64,000 nt of DNA from Vigna angularis (Eukaryota; Streptophyta; Magnoliopsida; Fabales; Fabaceae), in contig NC_068974.1 of NCBI RefSeq assembly GCF_016808095.1, forward strand, positions 28,318,825 to 28,382,824. The letters are read 5' to 3'. Under the pieces are notes generated by a model, which saw only the letters and a program-made list of their open reading frames with translations, did no database searches and was not told the origin of the DNA. Below are positions 25,382-36,762 of the stretch, piece by piece; positions within the stretch are counted from its first letter, which is position 1; every line of letters begins with the position of its first letter. Made by a program: the position numbers and the translations under genes.

Positions 25382-25446
<65 letters not shown>

Positions 25447-26152
25447 AAAGCTTGAAGAGAAAATGATGTTGAAAGTTATTGATGAAAAAGCACATAATAA
25501 CATATGAAGAAAAAGTAACAAGAAAAGAGAGAAAAGTTAAAAGTGTTCTTATATCGTCAAATGTTCAATATCTTTTGAGAGAGAAATCTTTGTAAAGAGA
25601 GAGACGCGTTCAAGTGTCACAGATTGTATTGTATTTGTACATATATTCTCTTGTTGAAAGTCATTCATTTGTGCCTTGTGAAAAATCCATTTGTGGATTT
25701 GTTGTAAGTTTTCGAGAGAACTCAAATACTTGATTGTTCATCTCAGGTTGAGTTGAACGCTTAGACAGTTATCTAGGGTTAGATATTGAAAAGGCTAAAC
25801 TTGGTCTAGTCAGGGTGACTAGGTAATCGAAAGTCGTACTAATACTCATTGTAACCAACAGGTGAGAATACTCGGTGAGATCCCGGAGAGGCAAAATTTG
25901 TGTAATCTTTGAAAAGATTAGTGGAACCCCTTAAGAGTTCTTAAGGGAGAACTAGACGTAACTCAAATTGAGTGAACCCGTATAAAAATCTGCGATATAA
26001 TGTTTCTCTATTCAAACGTTTTCCATTTACTTATATCATTACAAACTAGCACATAATCATCTTGAAACTATTACACTCTATCCTTATTCAACGCTAATTT
26101 GTGAAAAGAAATTTGAAAACAATATTCACCCCCTTCTATTGTTTTGCTTGCA
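24594..26152 (+). mobile_element. Copia-type 3' LTR, about 1.56 kb (truncated element)
   Basis: It begins TGTTAAGACAAAAATTG immediately after the polypurine tract. It ends near attcacccccttctattg...gcttgca, a 3' border style common in large plant copia LTRs (SIRE/Maximus-like, an inference). The LTR includes a TATA-like segment near 25640 and an (AT)n tract. No internal gag-pol precedes it, so only the 3' end of an element remains. The 3' boundary is approximate. Confidence 0.5.
25385..25443. repeat. (AT)n microsatellite
   Basis: Pure AT run inside the copia-type LTR. Confidence 0.97.
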
Positions 26153-26164
26153 ACTTTAGGAAAG

Positions 26165-27416
26165 TCACTAATTGTCCACATAAGAGTTGCTCACATTCTA
26201 AAAGTTTCATTCAATGAAAAATCAAAGGTCTCTACACCATCACTCCATAACTCACGTAATTAATCCACAAGGGGTTGTAAGTACACATCAATATTATCTT
26301 GGGCATCTACTTGATTGAGATCATGGATAGGATCAATGAAGTGTGCTTCATACATATATCCAAGGTGGAAGATTGCAAGGAATTAAAAACATTGGCCAAA
26401 TACTATAAGTATAACTCATAGTTCCAAAAGGATTAAAACCATCAATAGTAAGGCCTAAGCGAACATTTCGAGGATCAGAAGCAAATTCAAGATTCATTAA
26501 ACTAAATTTCTTTCATGTCTCACCATCCCTTGGATGTGTTAAAAACCCATTGTTGTTCTTTAAGGAATGTCATCTCATATGCTTTGTAGTCTTACAACAC
26601 ATAAACAATCTTTGTAATCTTGGTTTCAATGGAAAGTAATGCAAAACTTTTACGAGTTACTTTTTTTCTTCTTTGGGATCCATTTAGATGTACCACAATT
26701 TTTACATGTTTGCAAATCTTTTTCATCCTCTCTTAAATATAACATACAATAATAATTTAGACATGTATCTATTTTGGTCTAGTTAAGACCAAGTTTGTTG
26801 ATGGTTTTCTTAGTCTCATAAAAATAAAGTGGCAACTTTGCTTCACTAAATGCATCTCTTAACAAATCTAGGATCATAATCATTGCCTTGTCACTTAATC
26901 CACACAAAATTTTGATATGATATAATCTTATTACAAACTCTAATTTTGTGTATTTGCTCCCGTCACACAATATTTGATTTCCATCACTAAGAGACTCAGT
27001 AAATTCATTCTGTTTATCCGTTGGCCTTTCATTCAAAACATCATCTACACCCAACGGTTATGATCTACCTATATTAGTAATTTCTTGCCTATAATGCCCA
27101 AATGCTTCATTTATCATTGTTTCTATTGGATTTTCAAAATGAAATGCCTCTTGTATATTATCTTCATTTCTAGAAATATCTTCTGTTTGTTTCTCACCAT
27201 GAAGATTCCATATAACATAATTCTTGGAAATTGTTTTAAAATCAAGTGATCCTCAACTATGCATCTAGTTTGCCATTTCATAAACCCACATTTGGGACAT
27301 GGGCATCGAATTCTATTTATAAGAGCCTCATTCTCAAAAGCAAAATCTAAGAAATTTCCTACATCAATTAAGTATTCAGCTGTATTTTGAAGCCCGACAA
27401 TCCAAGATTTATCCAT
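26165..27416 (-). pseudogene. CACTA (En/Spm) TNP2-type transposase remnant
   Basis: Read on the minus strand. The N-terminal transposase-associated domain is at 27416-27123 (starts MDKSWIVG; cysteine-rich CPCPKCGFMKWQTR followed by VEDHLI). The linker to TNP2 is at 27054-26779 (KLEFVIRLYHIKILCGLSDK, then LLRDAFSEAKLP and KKTINKLGLN). A further TNP2 piece is at about 26510-26330 (reads like NVRLGLTIDGFNPFG and TYSIWP). These blocks are characteristic of TNP2 transposases of CACTA elements. Frameshifts, stops and missing segments break the gene and the catalytic core downstream is absent. No CACTA-type terminus was found nearby. The plus-strand LTR at 24594-26152 abuts the truncated end. Confidence 0.85.
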
Positions 27417-28460
27417 TAGAAAGTACTCCTAAACAAAATAGCAATATGATATTTCATAAAATACATCGAAAAAGAAAATAGGAACATACAAACGAAGATT
27501 GAATTAAAACAAAATACTTGTTTCCCAATGAATTTAAAACAACTCACCTTGAAACCTCTATTTCACATAGATTTATGACTGCTGAAGCGAAACTTTGTCT
27601 TGAGTGATACACATAATACATTAGTTTGAGCAAGGGACCTCCCACATTTAAGGTTAATCAGTCTCAAAAGTAAGTTCAACAAAGGCCATTGAATGATGCA
27701 GTTGGGTTAAGGGCCAATGCCAGATCAAAAAACAAGTTTTTTGGCATTGAAACAACTTCATTTGCATTGAAAAAAGGTACTATTAAACCATTTGAGGAAT
27801 GAAAGTGACAACTAAGGTATCAGAGGTAACATTGATGGCATACTCAGTGAAAACAAAGGTAAGAGATGATACATACCCTTTGTATGATGTTGCCCCATGG
27901 TGATTCGTCGAATATGCATAAGCAATACACCTCATAAACAGAGAAAATATTTAAGGAATGCTAAAAATAAAGAAAATTTTGCAGGAAATACTCAAAATAA
28001 AGAAATACCTTGAAGGCCCTAAAGATTGTTGGGGTAGGAGAGATGCGATGCAATGACAATGACTAGAACTAAGGACTCAACAACGACTGAAACTGAGGAT
28101 GCAACAGTCACTACAACAAAGGATTCCATGATCACTGCAATGGCAACACACTTGAGGCCTAGCTAATCATGGAGACCATAAACGATGATGACTTGAGGAA
28201 GATGTTGACCTAAGGACGAACGAGGATGAGTTGTGTTGTGGGAAAAAATTAAATGGTTGCGTGAAAAATTTGAGGAAAAACAAGGTCGAGTTGCGTTCGT
28301 TGTAGAGAGAAATGAAATGGTTGGGTGAAAATTTTTAGGAAAAACAAAGACGAGCTATGTTATGGGTTACGATTCGTGTAACAGGTTTGGAAAAGAAGGA
28401 AAATGTGAGCATATGGAAAGATTATATGTTTGGAAAACATTCCGTGTAAAAAAAATCTAA
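27417..28460 (-). other. Upstream (5') region of the CACTA remnant
   Basis: No convincing gene. It lies 5' of the broken transposase and probably includes leader or subterminal sequence of the same element. GA-rich and ACA-rich stretches at 28040-28200 are imperfectly repetitive (for example ga(c/g)gat and aca(a/g)cgactg variants). Confidence 0.35.
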
Positions 28461-29540
28461 AATAGTAAAAATTGTATTTTAACAAGATCATTAACAAGTG
28501 AATGTGCTTGATACTTCGATTATTAAGTTAGATAAAAAGTAAATTAGATAAAAAAAAGTGTATATTAAATGAATAATATATATACTTTATAATATACTAT
28601 TTTAAGGTCTATTAATATCGAAGGTGAATTCATATGTTCTTTTTAATCTAATAATCTTATTAATATCTCAGTAGACATCAAAATGTAATTTTTGTTAGAA
28701 CTTTAAAAAGTTATTTTCGAGATTTACTAAGTAGTTGAAGATGTTCTCAACATATATAGCGGTACAACACTATTCCATGCATATATAATTTTCTTTTTAT
28801 CTTATCTTTACTCTTATATCTCACCTCCATTCCAAGATGAGATGGATGTTCAAAAAACTACCTTTCGCACTTTGTCTAGTTTACGAAGATGCCAACAAGA
28901 AAGTATCAAAATTAGAAAATGATTAATGTATATATATTAAAAATAGTGATCAACACTTGATATATTCATAAAGAGAGAATGATGGAAAGTGATAAATCAA
29001 TATGATATACGATGTAATAAGAAAACAGACAAAAAAGAAAAAAGTAAGTGTTTAATAGGTGTATACAAAACAGAGGTCAATGTTTATTATTGTTCATCTG
29101 AATTTGATGAAGAATTAATCACACTTGTACTCTGAACATAATGATGAAGGATCTACTAAAGAGTAAAATAGAGAATACAACCAATTTGCAACCATCTATA
29201 ATAATATAATAATAATACAATTTAAAAATTGTATTACATAGTCATATCCATATTATTATATTATTTTAGAATTGTGAAAAATTCATTAGTGTATAAAGAA
29301 CTTAGGGAAAATTAATTCGAACTTTTCTACATATTACGGTGCATAAATCAGGCTCATGAAGGCTCTCTTTAGTAGCCGCTCTGACATTGGTAACCTTCTT
29401 CCAGAAATAGAAAGTAATAAAGCCAAACCCAAAGAAATGTTCAGCTACCAAGTGACCCCATCTCCATGCATGCATCAGAATCACATTAATCCTTCTTCAT
29501 GCACTGCACTTAACTCGCCGTCAAAGTTCACTCCACACTG
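28461..29540. other. AT-rich intergenic DNA upstream of the cell wall protein gene
   Basis: No gene seen. Near 29460-29475 a catgcatgcat run holds RY-type (CATGCA) motifs within 200 bp of the next start codon. The motif type is known from seed-gene promoters; any role here is a guess. Confidence 0.45.
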
Positions 29541-29552
29541 TACAACACAGAA

Positions 29553-29652
29553 TCTTATAAATAATGCATATCACTCAAGTCTTCAACACAAGTGATAAAC
29601 AAACCATTAGACATATCCTCCTTGCTTCAACACTTTCCTTATATCTCTGAAA
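29553..29652 (+). promoter_or_regulatory. Core promoter and leader of the cell wall protein gene
   Basis: A TATA-like cttataaataatgca lies at about 29553-29567. It is followed by a short AC-rich leader up to the ATG at 29653 (context ctctgaaaATGGCTTCC, a good plant start context). Confidence 0.6.
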
Positions 29653-30099
29653 ATGGCTTCCAAAGCTTCCTCATTCCTTGCCCTTGTGCTCATTTCCAAT
29701 ATCCTCATTGCCATAGCAGTTGCTGGACGCAGCATTTCCAAGAACACCAACACACAAGACAAGAAAGAGCCTCAGTTCTTGTTCAAGTCTCATGATAGGG
29801 TTTATATTCCAGGCATTGGACCTGTAGGATTTCCACCCAAATTTCACGTTACACCTCACAATCCATTTACTCATTGCAATGGAGGAGTTGGAGCAGGAAC
29901 TGGATCAGGAACAGGAACAGTAACTGGCCCAGGAACCGGAACAGGAGGAACTGGTTCAGGAACAGGAACAGGAACTGGATCAGGATCAACTGGTCGAAGT
30001 TATGTCCCAGGTGGTGATGACACTTTTGTCCCAAACCCTGGTTATGAGGTTCCCATTCCTGGCACTGGTGGCAATGTTCCAGCACCAGTTCATCCATGA
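29653..30099 (+). CDS. Putative secreted Gly/Thr-rich cell wall protein
   Basis: A single-exon gene of 148 aa. The first ~25 residues (MASKASSFLALVLISNILIA, then IAVAG) form a clear signal peptide. The mature part has a conserved-looking segment RVYIPGIGPVGFPPKF, then a (G-T/S)n repeat region of about 50 residues (GTGSGTGTVTGPGTGTGGTG and similar). A conserved C-terminal block, GRSYVPGGDDTFVPNPGYEVP, closes the protein (given here as 21 residues only in part: key tract YVPGGDDTFVPNPG). This architecture matches the plant family annotated as 'putative cell wall protein', known from memory. A structural role in the extracellular matrix is inferred, and no enzymatic motif is present. The minus-strand frame at 29867-30097 is a shadow of the repeat. 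Confidence 0.88.
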   Translation: MASKASSFLALVLISNILIAIAVAGRSISKNTNTQDKKEPQFLFKSHDRVYIPGIGPVGFPPKFHVTPHNPFTHCNGGVGAGTGSGTGTVTGPGTGTGGTGSGTGTGTGSGSTGRSYVPGGDDTFVPNPGYEVPIPGTGGNVPAPVHP

Positions 30100-32957
30100 G
30101 TTATCTCGTGCATGTTTGTAATGCATGCATGCATGTTAGAGGTAGTTCGTAATGTTTAAGATTGTCTTTTTTCTTTTTTCTTTTTCTATTTTCTAGTCAT
30201 AGCAATCGATAAATAAGTGTGTCCATATGCACATTAGTGAGTGTGTGTGTGTATGGTCATCAGCGTGACTGCGAAGTCTTTCTGTTTTGTCGTTAATTGT
30301 ATTGTTTTAAGCTGAATTAAGTGTGACGTAAGTTTTGTTCTTCCGTTCAAAGTAGTTGCTGATGAATGAGTTCAAAAAAGTATAATTTTGCCTTTACGCT
30401 TCCAAATTCTTACACCCTCTTCATGTTCATACCCCTCAATTTTATATCCGTCTGCATTTATGTCTCTTACCTTCTGATATTCTCTTTTCATGCATAGTTT
30501 TTCTGTTGACTTACAGATACACTTTACCAGTACCTAAAATTTCCCATTATATCACCTTTTATGTTTGCAATGCCCACCAATCTTTTTCCTTTTTCATTAG
30601 TTAACCAGTGGAGATGTATTACAGCAAGGGTGTCAAATAATTATCACTGAAAAAAGCATGAACATGGGGTTTAAAATCTATGTTTGTATACTTTAAAGAT
30701 TAATGGGGGGGCCATCAGCACATGGTAAATAATGCAGACTTTACATCTAAGCAACAAACCACACTGAAAAAATGTTGACATGGACAATACCACAAACTAA
30801 TATAAATTAAATAAGGACAAGATATTCGAAATCACGTTTCAAACCAACCAATTGGTCTTGATTCACAGACTGTACGGAGTACAAATTATTGAAACCTTTG
30901 CTATGGCAGCAAATTCATTTATTTTCCTCAACATCTCACATCATAGGAAAGACATAATTTCGGTACATAAATACGTTGTAGGTGTGCTGTCGGCTAGCGA
31001 ATAAACCCAACTACCACAATTCTATCACATGCAAAAATAGCTATGCTTCTCTCATGCCAACAAGAACAAGTAGAAGCAGGAAACACACAATTACAGCTAT
31101 TACTCTGCATTCTGAAATCTGCTTCTTCTTTTTTTTCAGGGAAAGATAACCATCTTTTATTTCTGAAAAGATTTTGATTCTGAGCTATTTAGTATGTAAA
31201 ATGTGCTAAACTAAACTCCCTACACATTTATTCTACGACCCTATCTGAGAGAAATTATCACATGACTCTGAATCCACTCATAGTCAATCTCTATATAACA
31301 AATAATTGAGTTGTGTTAACTTTTATTGACTAAGTTTCTCATAGATATTTATCAATACTATGTAATAATTTTTCTTTTCCGTACTATGAAATAGGTTGCA
31401 CCATAGAGTAGTTGTCCTTTAAACCAGAGCCAAAAAATATCAGCATTTCAAAAGATCCCTCATTCCAATGTGTACCCGCAAAAAAATCATACTCTGAGGT
31501 CACCATCAGTTTACATTTCTGCAAGAAACCCTACACAATTTTGCTATGAACTTTAGCTGTCATCTTTCTTTATCACAGAAAAGGTAAGAGATGATACTGG
31601 TGTATCAGATGTAAGAACGGATCAGATGGAACGTTAAATAAATACTGTGTTATGCAGACATTGGAATTTCCGATAGAAATTCCAGCTCATAAAGGATGAT
31701 ATATTCAAAAGGGCACCACAAAAGTGACCTTAACATGTACTGCATGGGATTTGGATTCTCTTCAAAAGAAAATTTTCAACTACAAAAAGTCTGCACTCTT
31801 CTGTTTTCTTTTACAATTCAAATTTAATGAACTTATCTAACTCTGGCAAATCATGGTCCCAACTGCATCCCCTTTCAGATGTGAAATTCAATCATATAGG
31901 ATTTTGGATTCTATATATAATCTGTTTATTTTCATCTCACTTATACATATTATTATCTTTTATTTTCTTTCTGTTGCTGTCTTTCCTCCATTCATACATG
32001 GTACACCGTAAAAACTGTATATTTATCATTTTCTATTGTTATGAGTGTTACGAGAGATAAACATAAAGTAAATGTAAGACTAATTAAAAAAAAGGGGTCC
32101 TACCATAATTAATTTTATATATTTCTCACTGGTAATTTGACAATTCATGTTAATGAATAACATGAAAGATTCAACATGAACTTAGGTAATTGTTACAAGA
32201 GCTGCAACTGTGTAACTAATTTGATCATATTTTATGCCAATCACCTGAAAATATGAGTATACTAATAAGGTATTAAGGGTGTTGTAGAATCTCCTTATCC
32301 AAGTATGACATGCTAGGATCAGATCAGAACTGCACATGCCTAAACCCTCCAGGTATGGAATTAGACCTGCCACACCACATTGTAAATGTCAGAATAGAAG
32401 GAAACGAAGTATATGAAAATTAAAAGAACCATACTTAGGAAAGTAAATACAAAGTCCAGGAATGTAACTGTAGTAAGCATTTTCAGAATCTAGAAAAATT
32501 CAGAAGCCTACAAAATAATGAATTTTGATGATTGTTCCTTCAATATGATCATCACTAAGATTACCAAAATTGCATTGATTGATCCCCAATGAAGAAAAAT
32601 TTCCACTTCTTTAATCAATACCAGCAAAGTTGCATTATAACTGTTCAAAATCTTCATTCCATCATGTTCTATTCATGTTGCAAGTAATATAAGAAAAAGA
32701 AGTCATGAAAAAGGGTAACATCCCTCTAACGTAAAATGGAAAATAAACAATAGAACAAGAAGCAAGCTGTGTATAGATTATCATTATGAAGGATGAAGAA
32801 AATCTGATAAAGGGATTAACATCGTAGCATCTATATAGTGAAAGGAGAAATGCAATTTTTATGGCATAGGCCAAATAAAAAAAGAAGTAGGGTGGGTACC
32901 TGGTTCATTCGAAATAAAATATAAAAAAAATGCTGGTTTTGTGTGGTTTTGAAGGAA
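30100..32957. other. Intergenic DNA; possible 3' untranslated exons of the micro-ORF gene on the minus strand
   Basis: The first about 130 bases are the probable 3' UTR of the cell wall gene, with a (gt)n run at 30240. Farther on no coding frame is convincing. On the minus strand a good splice donor (ACCAG|GTACCC, exon end 32900) lies 58 bases past the stop of the micro-ORF, and a candidate untranslated exon runs 32366-32245 (GCAG|GTC to CAG|GTGATT). A spliced 3' leader is therefore possible but unproven. Confidence 0.35.
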
Positions 32958-33113
32958 TCAAATGTTCACAATTTTGAAGATGATGAAGGATAGGAAACCC
33001 AGGAAAATGAGGAGGAAAATGTAATCTACAAAGACGAAGAATCTGGTGGACCCATGATTCCTATTCTTCTTGATTTTGGCCACGGAATTGTCCATTTCTT
33101 CCAGCTTCGCCAT
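32958..33113 (-). CDS. 51-aa micro-protein with one transmembrane helix
   Basis: The start is at 33113 (context aatcaATGGCG, good for plants) and the stop TGA at 32960-32958. The product begins MAKLEEMDNSVAKIKKN. It then has a short polar/basic stretch (RNHGSTRFF), one strongly hydrophobic segment of about 20 residues (VDYIFLLIFLGFLSFIIF), and a KIVNI tail. The pattern of a charged N-terminus, a single membrane span and a very short C-terminus looks like a small tail-anchored or single-pass membrane protein. Base composition is higher in GC than the flanks, and TATA-like sequence lies upstream on the minus strand (about 33145-33205). I half-recognise similar uncharacterised plant 'transmembrane proteins', but cannot name a family or function. 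Confidence 0.6.
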   Translation of the reverse strand: MAKLEEMDNSVAKIKKNRNHGSTRFFVFVDYIFLLIFLGFLSFIIFKIVNI

Positions 33114-33412
33114 TGATTCGAATTGCAGCTTTGTGTCCGGAGAGAACTATTTATTGAATCTCATGAAACGAGGAATCACAATGAAAATGAAAGACCATAT
33201 ATTCTATTTGCATACTCACCTTCATTCTTGGTGTGCACGTATTATGTTTATTTTTTTGCATTTTGCTCCGGTGTTTATTATTGTCCTATGATCATTAAAT
33301 GGTTAACTATGGTATTAAGTAGCATGATTAATGTTAATTGGCTTATTCAAAATTATTCACATTATTTTTAATTACTATAATTAATAATGATAACAGTGGT
33401 AAATGTCATCAT
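33114..33412 (-). promoter_or_regulatory. Probable promoter of the micro-ORF gene
   Basis: On the minus strand TATA-like runs (gaatatatgg, caataaatag) lie 30-95 bp upstream of the ATG. The Harbinger element begins only about 300 bp upstream of the ATG. Confidence 0.35.
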
Positions 33413-33415
33413 TAA
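33413..33415. repeat. Left target-site duplication (TAA) of the Harbinger element
   Basis: TAA directly precedes the terminus GGTTTTGTTCAC and matches TAA at 41345-41347. PIF/Harbinger elements duplicate a 3-bp TWA target. Confidence 0.8.
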
Positions 33416-33735
33416 GGTTTTGTTCACATGTGTAGAGTTATGGGAGATTGATTTAGGAGACACTGATTAAGTGGATTTGAGAGAATTTGAGGATAAAGTT
33501 TTTGTTGTTTATTTGAGTGGATTTGGAGGTAATTGAGAGTGAATTTGAAAGTAAAGTTTGTGAGAATTAGTGTAAGATTTGATTAATATGACAAATAAAA
33601 AAATTTGTTTAATCGATAAAAATTAAAAATTATCAAAATACCTCTAATTATTAAAGTAATATAAAATGATAATTGTTAATATTATATTTAATTGTAAAAA
33701 TATTTATAAAGAGTAAAAATTAAAGTTAATAATAA
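33416..33735 (+). repeat. Left terminal inverted repeat of the Harbinger element
   Basis: Pairs with 41030-41344. The alignment holds to about 33735, where a (taa)n/(tta)n tract begins. Confidence 0.9.
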
Positions 33736-34261
33736 TAATAATAATAATATATTATTATTATTTATTATTATTAATATTCATGCTCATGCTAAGAATCCAT
33801 TTCAATCAAATACATTATATAAAGAGAGTAAAATTGAAATTTATGATAATTCTTTGCAAATCTGCGCTGAACAGGAAGGATTGAAAATTTACTTCATCCC
33901 CCAAATCTCCTCTTTTCATCGTCCACAAATTTATAGAAACGAACATAAAATTCATTTGAAATCCATCATTGCAAATCATCAACAACATTAAATAGCTTAA
34001 AGTGAACACGGTATAAATTATACATGATACAGCCATGACATTTTTTATTTTCTATTAATGATGATCCTACCGATCCAAAAGACATAATTGGAACTAACGT
34101 TTAATAAAAAAGTAGTCCAAATTTATACCGACATTACTACACGTTATTATTAAATCTTAACAGGTAGATTTATTAATTGTTATTTTTTTCTTTCTTATTA
34201 TTTATTAGATTATTATTATTCTTCTAGTATTATTCTAATAAGAATATAGAAGGATCCTATA

Positions 34262-34296
<35 letters not shown>

Positions 34297-35700
34297 CAGT
34301 ACTTTTGCAAGGTTATTCACTTCACACTTAACATTTCTATTCTTATATAATAAATATTTTCTTATTGACTTAACGTCAAAGAGTTTTTAGGGATGGATTT
34401 TCCTCTCCCACAAATAAGAAAGCCTTTTCGATAAAAAAAAATAAAAAAAAACAATCAAAACACTCTTAGCATCTTGTTACCTGTTCGCAAAATCCATATT
34501 TACACCATTTTTTTTCTCTTTGCACCACATATATTTTCATTGCGTATGAAGGAAGCCTGGGTTCCTGCAAGTATTGCAATCTTAAAGTTAAAGAAAATTA
34601 GTTTTGGTTATCGTTAGATAAGATGACAATTTACATCATACAATGAAAACTAGCCATTCCAAATGAATTTTGTAAAAATTACATTTCAATTATAATTTAT
34701 AGATGTGTATATTGACGTGTAAAGTGTCATACATTAATAAAATTTTATATGAAATACAACGTAATTACTATAATAATATCACAAATTCATATTTTCTAAT
34801 TACAAATAAATATGTGAAATGAGTTTTAGTAAGATCACAAAATGGATTGGGTTTCCATGTTAGTTCGCCAGCTTGCCGGTATTTCCGTTAAAAGGATGGA
34901 TTAGGAGTTTTAATTATTATTTTTTTATGGTAGATTAGTCTATTCTGTTCCGTTTTTTGTGAGCTCACGGTGAAATGAGTCAAAATAGAATGGAATGGTT
35001 CATTTTGCCACTCCTAATGAATTTATGTTATTGGAAAACCTAACAAAACCCATTCTTTAAGAAATACCTATATAAAAAAAGGAAATAACAGAAAATAAAT
35101 GTAAGTAGAAAACTCATTATAATCTAAAGAAAATAATTTAAAATATTAGTTTTTGAAATGATAATTCACTTTTAACGTACATTTTTATTTATTAACACAT
35201 AAAGCTTTCCTTAATTAAATCACTTGTAATTGGTGATAAAATCAACACAAATTTGAACCTAAGATTCATCGTTGTAATGCAATAACATTTTAACAATAAA
35301 ATTAGGCTAGTTTGACATCAACAATATGATATCATTGCCGTTATCAATGTTTCAATTATCTTTGAGCCAAGAAATATATAAATAAATTTTAAAAATTTGG
35401 GTAAAATATGTTTTTAGTTTTTGAAATTTGGTGTGAAATTGAAATTCATTCATGTTTAAAACTTTGATACATTTTGGACTCCAAACTTAAAAAATGAATG
35501 AATGAATATAGTCATTTTAATTCAAATTATATCAAATATTTTTTACGAATGTGTTTCATACTAGCATTTGAGTTGTTAATACTATTTAATACGTTATCGC
35601 TTCAATGTTAGTTGGAAAAGACGTTTGACACGTTGAAAAAATTGACATAATTGAGTTAAAAAAGACTATATTCATTTATTTTTAATGTAACTTTCAACAC
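33736..35700. other. Harbinger interior, non-coding and AT-rich
   Basis: No gene recognised. An (AT)n tract lies at 34264-34294. The stretch 35395-35690 starts tgggtaaaatatgtttttag and contains an inverted pair (aatgaatatagtc near 35495 and gactatattcatt near 35670), so it may be a small MITE that inserted later. Confidence in that is low. Confidence 0.4.
34264..34294. repeat. (AT)n microsatellite
   Basis: Short pure AT run. Confidence 0.95.
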
Positions 35701-35710
35701 TTTAGACAAA

Positions 35711-36340
35711 GACAAATTTTTTATGGGAATGAGAATCTGACGATAGAAAGATAGCTTGGGTTAGGTTGGAAAACATATGTAAATCTAAGAAAGAAGGGGG
35801 GAGGGGGAGGGGTTTGGCATAAGAGATATTGAAAACTTTAATTTAGGATTATTAGCTAAATGGAAGTGGATACTAGGTATAAAGGAGCATTGTGTGTGGA
35901 AAGTGGTACCCGATTAAAAATATGCGTCATGGAGGAACTTGTATCTAAATAACATATCTAGGAATGAATCATGGTGATGGAAGGATCTATGTAAGTGTGT
36001 GGGAGTTTAGAGCAAGGAAGTTGGATAGTCAATTCCATTGTGTGGAAAATAGGAGAAGGAAATAAAGTAAGGGAAGGATTTTTGGATTTGGAGTTTTATT
36101 TCATGGTAAGGGAAGGAGTTTATCATGGTTTTTTTGTTTGTATTGTGAAGGTGGTGGACGTGTGTTAAGCAGGAGTTATTTGCTTAGGTGAATAAGGTTA
36201 TTTGTGCATATTTTTCGGCCAGCCAAGATGATGCAGTTTTGTAGTTGAAGATTGAAGATTTTTACTTATTTCTCTACACTTGGTTAATGAATTGGAACCA
36301 CTTTGTTGAAGGTAGATTATCAATTAAAAAAAGTTATGAT
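35711..36340 (+). pseudogene. LINE (non-LTR retrotransposon) reverse-transcriptase C-terminal fragment
   Basis: Across frameshifts the plus strand reads FLWE near 35730, then RKIAWVRLENICKSKKEGG, then AIRDIENFNLGLLAKWKWIL (35810-35880). It continues WRNLYL and WWWKDLCKC (35930-36000). This is the C-terminal part of plant LINE pol proteins, downstream of the RT palm, where the order 'K-I-x-W-V ... K-GGLG-I-D ... FN-ALL-KW-W' is typical. Both ends are truncated and stops are frequent. It lies between the left TIR and the transposase of the Harbinger element, so it was probably inserted into, or captured by, that element. Confidence 0.75.
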
Positions 36341-36762
36341 TTTATTGAGCCATGATCTAATATTATCATATTAACAGGTTTAGTGTTACTGTATTAGTTG
36401 AAAAACATTGAAAATAGACATCGATCTAAAGTCAAGAATCAGTGAATCTTTGACTACATTGGTTGGAGTTTCAGTGCAATATTTTGCCTTATTCTTACTT
36501 CAAAATCCACATACATATATCTTCAACAGGTAAGTATTATTGTTTGTTTATTTTTAATAAATATACGAATGCCTTTTTAATGTGTTATTTAAATTTTTTT
36601 GCTTTATTTTTAATGAATATATAAATGTATTAATGTATTTTGTTTAATTAATATATGAATATATGATATATGAATGTATGATTATATGAATAAAGTATGT
36701 TTAATGAATATATGAATGCATTAATTTAATTATAGTGTGTATATTTGTTTAAGTAAATATAG

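Noticed and set aside
29867..30097. 76-codon minus-strand ORF opposite the cell wall protein
   Set aside because: Shadow of the Gly/Thr repeat region; the plus-strand frame has the signal peptide and the conserved C-terminus.
32182..32373. 63-codon minus-strand ORF MAGLIPYLEGLG...
   Set aside because: Overlaps a candidate untranslated exon but runs through its likely splice sites; no conserved pattern.
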